Source: Methyloversatilis discipulorum (lineage in GTDB: Bacteria > Pseudomonadota > Gammaproteobacteria > Burkholderiales > Rhodocyclaceae). Taken from it: a stretch of DNA of 60,669 nucleotides. Positions 53,192 through 60,669 of this stretch are shown here, one piece after another; the stretch's first letter is position 1; each line of letters opens with the position of its first letter. The stretch lies in contig NZ_JADMJL010000049.1 of the NCBI RefSeq assembly GCF_018780585.1, forward strand, positions 1-60,669, written 5' to 3'. A program made the position numbers and the translations under genes. A model generated the notes under the pieces. The model made no database searches. It worked only from the letters and a program-made list of their open reading frames with translations, and was not told where the DNA came from.

Positions 53192-55525
53192 ATGAAAAAT
53201 GCTTCGGGCGTGAAATTCTCGACCCGCATAGGCTTGGCATGCGCAGCGCTATGCGTACTGGCCGGCGCTGCAGTGTGGTCCGGATTCGGCAGCATGGACG
53301 AGCTTCTCGGACTGTCGGCCGCCTCGGGTGCCGATGCGCGTGCAGCCAGTGAGGCGGCCAGTGCAGGGCGCACGCTGCTTCTGGCGCTGACCGGCGCGAT
53401 CGTTGTCCTGACGATCTTGTCCGGCTGGCTTCTGCTCCGCTTGCGCAACGGCGTGTTCGGCGGCGACCCGGAAGCCCTTGCCGCGGCGGCCGGAAAGCTC
53501 GCAGCCGGCGAGTTCTCGGCTGCTGCCGGGTTTGCCGGCGCTCCGGCGGGCAGCATTGCCGCTTCGCTGAACCAGGTGTCGGCGAATCTCGGTCTGTTGA
53601 TGGAGCAGATGGGCAGGATGTCGGCCGAACACGACAGGGGCGATATCGACGTGACGATCGACGTTGGCCGCTTCGGCGGAGACTTCCGTGTCGTCGCCGA
53701 ACAGGTGAACCAGATGGTGGCCGGCCACATCGCGGTGAAGAAGACGGCGATGGCCTGCATCAGGGAATTCGGCGAGGGCAACATGGATGCGCCGATGGAG
53801 CAGTTGCCGGGCAAGAAGGCCTTCATCAACGAAACCATCGAACAGGTGCGCGCCAACATCAAGGACTTCATCGCGGAGATGAATCACATGTCGGCCGAGC
53901 ACGACCGTGGCGACATCGACGTGATGATGGACGAGGCCCGCTTCAAGGGCGCTTACCGGACCATGGCGCACGGCGTGAACCAGATGGTGTCCGGCCATAT
54001 CGCGGTGAAGAAGAAGGCGATGGCCTGTTTCAAGGAATTCGGCGAAGGCAACATGGATGCGCCGATGGAACAGTTGCCGGGCAAGAAGGCATTCATCAAC
54101 GACACCATCGAACAGGTGCGCGCCAACATCAAGAACTTCATCGCCGACATGAACCACATGTCGGCCGAGCACGACCGTGGCGATATCGACGTGATGATGG
54201 ACGAGGGCCGCTTCAAGGGCGCTTATCGGACCATGGCCCAGGGCGTGAACCAGATGGTGTCCGGCCACATCGCGGTGAAGAAGAAGGCGATGGCCTGCTT
54301 CAAGGCATTCGGCGAAGGGAATATGGATGCACCGATGGAACAGTTGCCGGGCAAGAAAGCCTTCATCAACGACACCATCGAGCAGGTACGCGGGAACATC
54401 AAGGCGCTGGTCGCCGACACCGACATGCTGTGCCGCGCCGCGCTCGTGGGCGACCTGGACAAGCGTGCCGACTCGAGTCGGCACAAGGGAGACTTCCATC
54501 GCATCGTGCAGGGTATCAACGACACGCTGGACGCGGTGATCAACCCGGTCAACGAAGTGATGTCCGTGCTGGCGGCGATGGAGCGCAATGACCTGAGCAC
54601 CCGTGTCCACGGTGACTATCGCGGCAAGCTGCTGGATCTGAAGAACTCGATCAACAGCACCAGCGACCGTCTGTCACAGACCATAGGCGAGGTCATCGGT
54701 GTCGCCAACGGTCTTGCGAGCGCGTCGGAAGAGGTGTCGGCGACGGCACAGTCGCTGAGCCAGGGGGCGAGCGAGCAGTCGGCGGGTGTCGAGGAGACGT
54801 CGGCGTCGATCGAACAGATGTCGGCATCGGTGAACCAGAACAGCGAGAACGCACGGGTGACCGACGGCATTGCGACGCAGGCCTCGCGCGAAGCGGCCGA
54901 GGGCGGTGAAGCGGTGAAGCAGACGGTGGAAGCGATGCGCAAGATTGCCGAGCGCATTTCGATCATCGACGACATTGCCTACCAGACGAATCTGCTGGCG
55001 CTGAACGCGGCGATCGAAGCGGCGCGTGCGGGCAGTCACGGTCGGGGCTTTGCGGTGGTGGCGACGGAAGTGCGCAAGCTGGCGGAGCGCTCGCAGGTTG
55101 CGGCGCAGGAGATCGGCGGTGTGGCGAACGAGTCGCTGAAGGTTGCGGCGCGAGCGGGCGAGGTGCTGCAGCAGCTGGTGCCGTCGATCCAGAGGACGTC
55201 GGATCTGGTGCAGGAGATCTCGGCGGCGTCGGGCGAGCAGGCGAGTGGCGTGTCGCAGATCAACAGCGCGATGAACCAGCTGAGCCAGACGGTACAGCAG
55301 ACGGCATCGGCGTCGGAAGAACTGGCGGCGACAGCCGAGGAAATGAGCGGCCAGGCGCAGCAACTGCAGCAGGCGATGTCGGTGTTCCGCCTGCATGGCG
55401 ACAAGTTCGCAACCAGCCAGGCCGCGAATGAACTGCCCGCGCGCCGCGCTCCGGTGCGCAGCGTTCACGCGCGCGGCGGATTGGCGCTTGAAAGCGCGAG
55501 CGAAAGCGATTTCACACGTTTCTAG
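53192..55525 (+). CDS. Chemoreceptor with a poly-HAMP array
   Basis: A 777-residue receptor. TM1 ([20 protein letters not shown]) and TM2 ([20 protein letters not shown]) enclose only about 35 periplasmic residues. After TM2 comes a row of HAMP-like units: three 90-residue repeats, each made of two units (EHDRGDIDV.. and [19 protein letters not shown]..), then two diverged units ([20 protein letters not shown] and [20 protein letters not shown]). The signalling domain is nearly identical to the previous receptor. With so small a periplasmic part, input is probably sensed by the HAMP array, the membrane or a partner. Start ATG 53192 has ggag ten bases upstream. The tail ends SDFTRF. Confidence 0.93.
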   Translation: MKNASGVKFSTRIGLACAALCVLAGAAVWSGFGSMDELLGLSAASGADARAASEAASAGRTLLLALTGAIVVLTILSGWLLLRLRNGVFGGDPEALAAAAGKLAAGEFSAAAGFAGAPAGSIAASLNQVSANLGLLMEQMGRMSAEHDRGDIDVTIDVGRFGGDFRVVAEQVNQMVAGHIAVKKTAMACIREFGEGNMDAPMEQLPGKKAFINETIEQVRANIKDFIAEMNHMSAEHDRGDIDVMMDEARFKGAYRTMAHGVNQMVSGHIAVKKKAMACFKEFGEGNMDAPMEQLPGKKAFINDTIEQVRANIKNFIADMNHMSAEHDRGDIDVMMDEGRFKGAYRTMAQGVNQMVSGHIAVKKKAMACFKAFGEGNMDAPMEQLPGKKAFINDTIEQVRGNIKALVADTDMLCRAALVGDLDKRADSSRHKGDFHRIVQGINDTLDAVINPVNEVMSVLAAMERNDLSTRVHGDYRGKLLDLKNSINSTSDRLSQTIGEVIGVANGLASASEEVSATAQSLSQGASEQSAGVEETSASIEQMSASVNQNSENARVTDGIATQASREAAEGGEAVKQTVEAMRKIAERISIIDDIAYQTNLLALNAAIEAARAGSHGRGFAVVATEVRKLAERSQVAAQEIGGVANESLKVAARAGEVLQQLVPSIQRTSDLVQEISAASGEQASGVSQINSAMNQLSQTVQQTASASEELAATAEEMSGQAQQLQQAMSVFRLHGDKFATSQAANELPARRAPVRSVHARGGLALESASESDFTRF
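53618..54427 (+). repeat. Three tandem 270-bp repeats (poly-HAMP units)
   Basis: The segment starting atgtcggccga recurs at 53618, 53888 and 54158, exactly 270 bases apart. Copies 2 and 3 are nearly identical, copy 1 more diverged, suggesting stepwise duplication. Confidence 0.9.
54704..55274 (+). repeat. 571-bp perfect direct repeat, copy 2 (MCP signalling domain)
   Basis: Second copy of 52294-52864, with no mismatch. Placed in the poly-HAMP receptor gene. Confidence 0.95.
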
Positions 55526-55537
55526 GGAGTGGGCGAT

Positions 55538-56068
55538 ATGAATGGACGCCATTCGCTGGCGCTGACCGTGGTCGATGACGACGACGTGGCAGCGGACCAG
55601 CAACAGCAGTACCTGACTTTCAGGCTGGGCGAGGAGAGCTACGCGCTGGGTCTGTTGTCGGTGAAGGAAATCATCGAGTACGGCGGTGTTACGCAAGTAC
55701 CGATGATGCCGGGCTTCGTCCGTGGCGTGATCAACCTGCGTGGTCGAGTGGTGCCAGTGATCGATCTGGCAAACCGTTTGCGCGCCGAAAGCGCCTCGGT
55801 GACCAGACGGACCTGCATCGTCATCGTCGAGGTGGCGAACGACGGCGAGGCACAGGACATGGGGATCATCGTCGATGCGGTGAGCCAGGTGGTCGACATT
55901 CCGCCGCAGTCGGTGGAACCCGGGCCGTCCTTCGGTGCGAAGGTGAGAGCGGACTTCATCGCCGGCATGGGCAAGCTCGACGAGGGCTTCGTGATCATGC
56001 TCGACATCGATCGCGTGCTCGCCGGCGAGGACATGGCGGCAGTCAATGACATGAAGGCAGCCGGCTGA
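55538..56068 (+). CDS. cheW: Chemotaxis coupling protein CheW
   Basis: A 176-residue adaptor that joins receptors to CheA. The CheW fold shows YLTFRLGEESYALGLLSVKE, VPMMPGFVRGVINLRGRVVP and VIDLANRL, with FIAGMGKLDEGFVIMLDIDR near the end. A short N-terminal extension (about 20 residues, Asp-rich VVDDDDV) precedes it. ATG 55538 has GGGAG nine bases upstream. It follows the poly-HAMP receptor by 12 bases. Confidence 0.96.
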   Translation: MNGRHSLALTVVDDDDVAADQQQQYLTFRLGEESYALGLLSVKEIIEYGGVTQVPMMPGFVRGVINLRGRVVPVIDLANRLRAESASVTRRTCIVIVEVANDGEAQDMGIIVDAVSQVVDIPPQSVEPGPSFGAKVRADFIAGMGKLDEGFVIMLDIDRVLAGEDMAAVNDMKAAG

Positions 56069-56084
56069 GCATGAGGGCTGCCGC

Positions 56085-56951
56085 ATGAGTACCGCCGCAA
56101 CCGAACTTGCAGGAAGCCGGTCCGCTGCCAGGGATGCGGCGTTCGTCATCCCGTCGATCAGCGACATCGACTTCCGTCGCTTTCAGCGCTGGCTGCACGA
56201 AACGGCAGGCATCGCCTTGGCCGACCACAAGAAGACGCTGCTCGTGGGGCGTCTTTCCAAGAGGCTCGGTCCTTGCGGCGTGCGTGGCTGGAAGGATTAC
56301 TTCGAACTGCTGATGGATGGCAGCCGGCCGGGCGAACTGCAGGTCGCCATCGATCTGCTGACGACGAACGAAACCTATTTCTTCCGCGAGCCCGCTCATT
56401 TCACCTTTCTCGCCGAGCAGATCCTTGCGCGCTTCGAAGGCAGCGAGCCGCTGCGCATCTGGAGCGCCGCCAGTTCCTCGGGCGAAGAGATCTATACGCT
56501 GGCCATGGTGCTTGCCGACACGCTGGGCATGGGGCGGCGCTGGGAAATCTTCGGTTCCGATCTGAGTACGCGCGTACTCGAAACCGCACGCCGTGCGCAC
56601 TATCCGATGACCCGCGCGGACAAGATTCCGCCCGCTTTCCTGAAGCGCTTCTGCCTGAAGGGCACCGGCCCGCAGGAGGGCACTTTCCTGATCGACCGTC
56701 CGCTGCGCGAGCGGGTGTCGTTCGCACAGATCAACCTGAACGAAACGCTGCCGGATATCGGCATGTTCGATATCGTGTTCGTGCGCAACGTGATGATCTA
56801 TTTCGACCCGGATACCAAGCGACAGGTCATGGCGCGCATCCTGACCAAACTCAAGCCGCGCGGGCACGTGTTCGTGAGTCACTCGGAAAACCTGCATGGC
56901 GTCACGGATCGCGTGGACATCGTCAAGCCGTCCATTTACCGCCTCAAGTGA
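56085..56951 (+). CDS. cheR: Chemotaxis protein methyltransferase CheR
   Basis: A 288-residue SAM-dependent enzyme that methylates receptor glutamates. The N-terminal helical domain (about 25-90) is followed by LTTNETYFFREPAHFTFLAE, the SAM motif IWSAASSSGEEIYTLAMVLA and the DIVFVRNVMIYFDPDTKRQV region. The first SAM motif has Ser where most CheR have Cys-Ser-Thr (SAACSTGEE). It lies 16 bases after cheW. Confidence 0.96.
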   Translation: MSTAATELAGSRSAARDAAFVIPSISDIDFRRFQRWLHETAGIALADHKKTLLVGRLSKRLGPCGVRGWKDYFELLMDGSRPGELQVAIDLLTTNETYFFREPAHFTFLAEQILARFEGSEPLRIWSAASSSGEEIYTLAMVLADTLGMGRRWEIFGSDLSTRVLETARRAHYPMTRADKIPPAFLKRFCLKGTGPQEGTFLIDRPLRERVSFAQINLNETLPDIGMFDIVFVRNVMIYFDPDTKRQVMARILTKLKPRGHVFVSHSENLHGVTDRVDIVKPSIYRLK

Positions 56952-56955
56952 CGAC

Positions 56956-57489
56956 ATGTGCATGAGGCCGCCTGTACGCACCGAAATTTACCTGAAGCCC
57001 GGAGATCTGTTCTTCGGAGACGAGACCATGTGTCTGCGTACGGTGCTGGGCTCCTGTGTCGCCATCACGATGTGGCACCCCGCCCTGAGGATAGGCGGCA
57101 TGTGCCACTTCATGCTGCCCGGCAACGCCCGCGCCGATCTGGGCGGCGACGGACTGAGCGCGCGTTTTGCCGATGGCGCGATGAAGTCCATGATTCGTGA
57201 AGCGCGCCGTTTCGGTACGCGCGAGCTCGATTACGAGTTCAAGCTTTTTGGCGGGGGCAATATGTTTCCCGGAATCGCCGGCAGCAACAACATGCCGATA
57301 GGAGAAGCGAACGTGCGGCGTGCTCGCGCGCTGCTCGACGCGCTGGGTGTCCGGCCGGTGGCCGAACACACCGGCGGATACGGTCAGCGCGTGCTGATGA
57401 TGGATGTGAGCAGCGGCGTGGTGTGGATGCGCCACGATGGCCCTCGGTCGGGCGCCGGTGTCAGTACCTACGGAGAACTTGCATGCTGA
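56956..57489 (+). CDS. cheD: Chemoreceptor glutamine deamidase CheD
   Basis: A 177-residue deamidase. The catalytic Cys is in [14 protein letters not shown] and the His in [11 protein letters not shown]; the third residue (Thr) falls in the conserved [16 protein letters not shown] area. It converts receptor Gln to Glu and can interact with a CheY phosphatase of the CheC type. Start is ATG 56956 or the ATG two codons later. It overlaps cheB by seven bases (ATGCTGA). Confidence 0.95.
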   Translation: MCMRPPVRTEIYLKPGDLFFGDETMCLRTVLGSCVAITMWHPALRIGGMCHFMLPGNARADLGGDGLSARFADGAMKSMIREARRFGTRELDYEFKLFGGGNMFPGIAGSNNMPIGEANVRRARALLDALGVRPVAEHTGGYGQRVLMMDVSSGVVWMRHDGPRSGAGVSTYGELAC

Positions 57490-58595
57490 GCCCGGTTGCG
57501 GTCAAACCGCCTGCGTCGGCGGGGGCACGCATTCGCGTCCTGATCGTCGACGATTCGGCGGTCGTGCGTCAGGTGCTGTCGGAACTGCTGTCCGCTGATC
57601 CCCTGCTACGCGTCATCGCCACCGCGCCGGACCCGCTGATCGCACTCGAACGGCTGAAGGTCGAGTGGCCGGACGTGATTGTGACCGACGTCGAAATGCC
57701 GCGCATGGACGGCGTCACCTTCGTTCGCCGCATCATGGCCGAACGACCGACGCCCATCGTCGTCTGTTCGTCGCTGACCGAGAAGGGGGCGGAGACCACG
57801 ATGGAAGTGCTGGCCGCCGGCGCGATCAGTGTGGTGACCAAGCCCAAGCTCGGGATCAAGCAGTTCCTGCATGAATCTGCCCAGGCGCTGACCGATGCGG
57901 TGAAGGCGGCAGCGCGCGCCCGCGTCGGTCGCGCTCGCATCGCACCGATGAGCGGGCCCAAGTCCGGTCCTAAACTCACGGCCGACGTCATGCTGCCGCC
58001 GGTGACCGGCGAGGCGATGCGGATGACGACCGAAAAGCTCATCGCGCTGGGCACCTCGACCGGTGGCACACAGGCGCTTGAAGCGGTGCTGACGCAGCTG
58101 CCCCGCGTATCGCCCGGCATCGTCGTCGTTCAGCACATGCCGGAGCGTTTTACCGCCGCCTTCGCGGCGCGTCTGGACGGCATCTGCGAAATTCATGTCA
58201 AGGAGGCTGTGAATGGCGACCGCGTGATGCCGGGCGTTGCACTCATCGCGCCGGGCGGACGCCACATGATGCTCAGGCGTAACGGTGCCCAGTACGTCGT
58301 CGAGGTCAGCGACGGCCCGCTGGTAAACCGCCACAAGCCGTCCGTCGATGTGCTGTTCCGGTCGGTTGCCAAGTATGCAGGCAAGAACGCGCTGGGCATC
58401 ATCATGACCGGCATGGGTGACGACGGTGCGCGCGGACTGAAGGAAATGCGCGACGCCGGGGCCATGACATGTGCTCAGGACGAAGCCAGTTGCGTGGTGT
58501 TCGGCATGCCCAAGGAAGCGATCAGGTTCGGTGCCGTCGAGCACGTGATCGGACTCGATCAGATCCCCGGAATGATCAACCGTTATGGCAAGTGA
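57483..58595 (+). CDS. cheB: Chemotaxis protein-glutamate methylesterase CheB
   Basis: A 370-residue regulator-enzyme. The receiver has [20 protein letters not shown] and the phospho-Asp in [20 protein letters not shown]. The esterase triad is Ser in [14 protein letters not shown], His in [15 protein letters not shown] and Asp in [17 protein letters not shown]. It demethylates receptors when phosphorylated by CheA. It is the last intact gene of the che operon; a decayed REC-EAL gene follows. Confidence 0.97.
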   Translation: MLSPVAVKPPASAGARIRVLIVDDSAVVRQVLSELLSADPLLRVIATAPDPLIALERLKVEWPDVIVTDVEMPRMDGVTFVRRIMAERPTPIVVCSSLTEKGAETTMEVLAAGAISVVTKPKLGIKQFLHESAQALTDAVKAAARARVGRARIAPMSGPKSGPKLTADVMLPPVTGEAMRMTTEKLIALGTSTGGTQALEAVLTQLPRVSPGIVVVQHMPERFTAAFAARLDGICEIHVKEAVNGDRVMPGVALIAPGGRHMMLRRNGAQYVVEVSDGPLVNRHKPSVDVLFRSVAKYAGKNALGIIMTGMGDDGARGLKEMRDAGAMTCAQDEASCVVFGMPKEAIRFGAVEHVIGLDQIPGMINRYGK

Positions 58596-58612
58596 AGCGA
58601 ATCCGCCGACGC

Positions 58613-59209
58613 TGCTGAACGAAGCCGGGGTAACGGGAGTGGAGGAGGGGGCGAACGGAGAAGAGGTGCTGAGGAAGCTGCACAGGCGCTGACGCGCCCG
58701 CCGGCCGTCGTGCTGGTGGATCTGGAAATGCCGGTGATGGACGGCGTCGAGCTGCTGCATCGCATGGCCTCCTCGGGTTTCCGGCCCGGGGTGATCATCA
58801 CCAGTGCGCGCGAGGCCATCCTGCTCGATTCCGTTTAAACCATGGTGTCCGAGCTGGGCTTGCACCTGCTGGCCACCATGCGCAACCCCATCCCGCCTGA
58901 TCGCCTGATTGTCTGACTGTCGCGATCCGCGCGCGCAGGTCGGCGATTTCGTGTCATCGGCGTGGCGGAACGCAGTGGCCAGGTCGCGCTACTGACGGTC
59001 GTCATGCTGCGCGGGCGGGCATCGATGCTGGCCGCATTGCCTTCGATGTGACTGAAACGTCCATGACCTCGGGCACGGCAGCGCTGAAGACGCTGCTCAG
59101 GCTGAAGCTGAACCACTTTTCGCTCGCCATCGACGACTTCGCGGAGGTGACAACGCAGCTGCATCGCACGCTGCGTGAGAAGGTCCTCCTGGTTTCCAAC
59201 GTTCGCTGA
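58613..59209 (+). pseudogene. Decayed REC-EAL (RocR-like) c-di-GMP phosphodiesterase gene
   Basis: Fragments in several frames align in order with a receiver-EAL protein: EAGVTGVEEGANGEEVLRKL (about 58622), then in another frame VVLVDLEMPVMDGVELLHRM (about 58708) with GVIITSAREAILLDSV, a TAA stop and TMVSELGLHLLATMRNPIPP to a second stop. EAL-domain pieces follow (about 59023-59209): FDVTETSMTSGTAALKTLL and FSLAIDDFAEVTTQL. The EAL triplet and most of the barrel are missing. Frameshifts, two stops and a large internal deletion show it is dead. Confidence 0.8.
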
Positions 59210-59337
59210 CGCGTTCTCCTCGTCAGACCGAGCGGTTGCGGATATCCACAATGGCCGCAGCCACCCCCGCCGACCACAATCCAGACATCACATTGGCCGT
59301 TCGCGCCGTGTGGCCTTCATACACAAGAGGAGACACC

Positions 59338-60342
59338 ATGAAACTTCATTCCATGCTTTTCGGCCTGCTCACGCTCGGCCTGACTCCGTTTGCGCTGGCG
59401 CAGCAGCCCATCGTGATCAAGTTCAGCCACGTCGTGGCGACCGAGACGCCGAAGGGCAAGGCGGCCGAATTCTTCAAGAAGCGCGCCGAAGAACTGACCG
59501 CCGGCAAGGTGAAGGTCGAGGTGTATCCGAACAGCCAGCTGTACAAGGACAAGGAAGAGATGGAGGCGCTGCAGCTGGGCGCCGTGCAGATGCTGGCGCC
59601 GTCGCTGGCCAAGTTCGGCCCGCTGGGCGTGAAGGAATTCGAGGTGTTCGACCTGCCCTTCATCTTCGACGGCTACGCCGACCTGCACAAGGTCACGCAG
59701 GGCCCGATCGGTGCGTCCATCCTGAAGAAGCTGGAACCGAAGGGCATTGTCGGCCTGGGCTTCTGGGACAACGGCTTCAAGTCCTTCTCGGCCAACACGC
59801 CGATCAAGACGCCGGCCGATCTGAAGGGCAAAAAGCTGCGCATCCAGTCGTCCAAGGTGCTGGAAGAGCAGATCCGTTCGCTCGGTGCGCTGCCGCAGGT
59901 GATGGCTTTCTCCGAGGTCTATCAGGCGCTGCAGACCGGCGTGGTCGACGGTACCGAGAACCCGCATTCCAACCTCTACACGCAGAAGATGCATGAGGTG
60001 CAGAAGCACATGGCGGTGACCGACCACGGCTATCTGGGTTACGCCGTCATCGTTAACAAGAAGTTCTGGGACGGCCTGCCGGCCGACGTGCGCGGTCAGC
60101 TCGACACGGCGATGAAGGAAGCCACCAGCTACGCCAACAAGATCGCCAAGGAAGAGAACGACGCTGCGCTCGAAGGCGTGCGCAAGAGCGGCCGGACCCA
60201 GGTCTATGTGCCGACGGCGGAAGAGCGCCTGGCGTTCAAGCGTGCGCTGGTGCCGGTGCACAAGAAGATGGAAAGCCGGATGGGCGCCGACCTGATCCAG
60301 GCCATCTACAAGGAAACCCAGTTCGATCCGTCGAAGCTGTAA
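59338..60342 (+). CDS. dctP: TRAP transporter dicarboxylate-binding protein DctP
   Basis: A 334-residue periplasmic binding protein. The signal peptide (LHSMLFGLLTLGLTPFALA) is followed by IVIKFSHVVATETPKGKAAE and the signature KGKKLRIQSSKVLEEQIRSL, in which Arg contacts the carboxylate. VMAFSEVYQALQTGVVDGTE and YLGYAVIVNKKFWDGLP complete the family pattern. It delivers C4-dicarboxylates to DctQM. It is followed by dctQ after 94 bases, and the DctSR-like pair at 44-47 kb is its likely regulator. Confidence 0.95.
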   Translation: MKLHSMLFGLLTLGLTPFALAQQPIVIKFSHVVATETPKGKAAEFFKKRAEELTAGKVKVEVYPNSQLYKDKEEMEALQLGAVQMLAPSLAKFGPLGVKEFEVFDLPFIFDGYADLHKVTQGPIGASILKKLEPKGIVGLGFWDNGFKSFSANTPIKTPADLKGKKLRIQSSKVLEEQIRSLGALPQVMAFSEVYQALQTGVVDGTENPHSNLYTQKMHEVQKHMAVTDHGYLGYAVIVNKKFWDGLPADVRGQLDTAMKEATSYANKIAKEENDAALEGVRKSGRTQVYVPTAEERLAFKRALVPVHKKMESRMGADLIQAIYKETQFDPSKL

Positions 60343-60436
60343 TCCGCCCCGCACACGTGCGGCGTCCGCCGCACGTGTCGCATCCCGGCGCGCACGCGCG
60401 CACACTGCATCACCCTCACTTCATCGGGAGACCACC

Positions 60437-60669
60437 GTGCTCCGAATACTCGACCATATCGAGGAGTGGCTCATTACGCTGCTGATAGGCGTGGCCACCA
60501 TCATCATTTTCGTGTCCGTCGTGCATCGCTACGCCGCCGGTTTCGACGTGCCCGGCCTGCAGGACTGGCTGCTGTCGCTGAATCTCGGCTGGGCGCAGGA
60601 GCTGTGCATCATCCTGTTCGTCTGGATGGCCAAGTTCGGCGCCGCCTACGGCGTGCGCACCGGCATCCA
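60437..60669 (+). CDS. dctQ: TRAP transporter small permease DctQ, cut by the window end
   Basis: Frame from GTG 60437 (MLRILDHIEEWLITLLIGVA) that runs to the window end. Two hydrophobic segments, LLIGVATIIIFVSVVHRY and ELCIILFVWMAKFGAAYGV, match the four-TM DctQ family. gggag lies nine bases upstream. About 77 codons are visible; the gene is truncated by the window only. Confidence 0.9.
   Translation, partial: MLRILDHIEEWLITLLIGVATIIIFVSVVHRYAAGFDVPGLQDWLLSLNLGWAQELCIILFVWMAKFGAAYGVRTGI

Noticed and set aside
59236-59337. Longer dctP start upstream of 59338
   Set aside because: Would place 34 residues before a normal signal peptide; ATG 59338 has a good ribosome site (ggagacacc).

Overview
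The window is a high-GC, gene-dense stretch of a Gram-negative chromosome. The complete System I cytochrome c maturation operon, RoxA, RlmM, RhlE, the Bax-inhibitor-like protein, the DmdC-type acyl-CoA dehydrogenase and the large CheA/MCP cluster together look like a betaproteobacterium, most likely Rhodocyclales (Methyloversatilis/Zoogloea/Thauera-like). That placement is inference from protein style, not from a marker gene.

Layout. 1-6 kb: a HAD-IIA phosphatase and two two-component systems, one NarL-type and one NtrC-type (sigma-54 activator), the latter facing a candidate sigma-54-driven small RNA with its own terminator. 6.2-13 kb: ccmABCDEFGHI in order. 13.1-17.3 kb: an Ala/Pro-repeat lipoprotein, the L16 hydroxylase RoxA with a DUF7931-type partner, RlmD and a BI-1 family membrane protein. 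17.4-20.3 kb: tRNA-Ser(UGA), then a small accessory block holding a PD-(D/E)xK nuclease gene, a TIR-like gene, a truncated HTH protein and a Phd/ParE toxin-antitoxin pair. 20.3-24 kb: DUF4124 protein, RhlE and RlmM. 23.9-32 kb: aldo-keto reductase, UgpB-like binding protein, UgpQ, an amino-acid-type binding protein, a MoxYX-like two-component pair and glycerol kinase. 32-38.3 kb: LLM oxidoreductase, AlaS, a small periplasmic protein and two HDOD proteins, one with a degenerate EAL domain. 38.4-44.1 kb: AlgC, then a TetR regulator divergent from etfBA and an acyl-CoA dehydrogenase, with two palindromic operators between them. 44.3-46.9 kb: a DctS/DctR-like sensor and FixJ-type regulator. 47-58.6 kb: a chemosensory operon (MCP-like/CheZ-motif protein, CheY, STAS, CheA, two MCPs, CheW, CheR, CheD, CheB) followed by a decayed REC-EAL gene. 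59.3 kb to the end: dctP and the start of dctQ of a TRAP transporter, a plausible target of the DctSR-like pair.

The parts most worth attention are the nuclease + TIR pair beside tRNA-Ser, the candidate sigma-54 sRNA next to its likely activator, the poly-HAMP chemoreceptor built from three 270-bp repeats, the 571-bp perfect repeat shared by two chemoreceptors, the CheZ-like motif at the C-terminus of the first chemosensory gene, and the dead REC-EAL gene at the end of that cluster. REP-like elements of the type TGTGGGAGCGGCcttGGCCGCGAC punctuate several gene ends.
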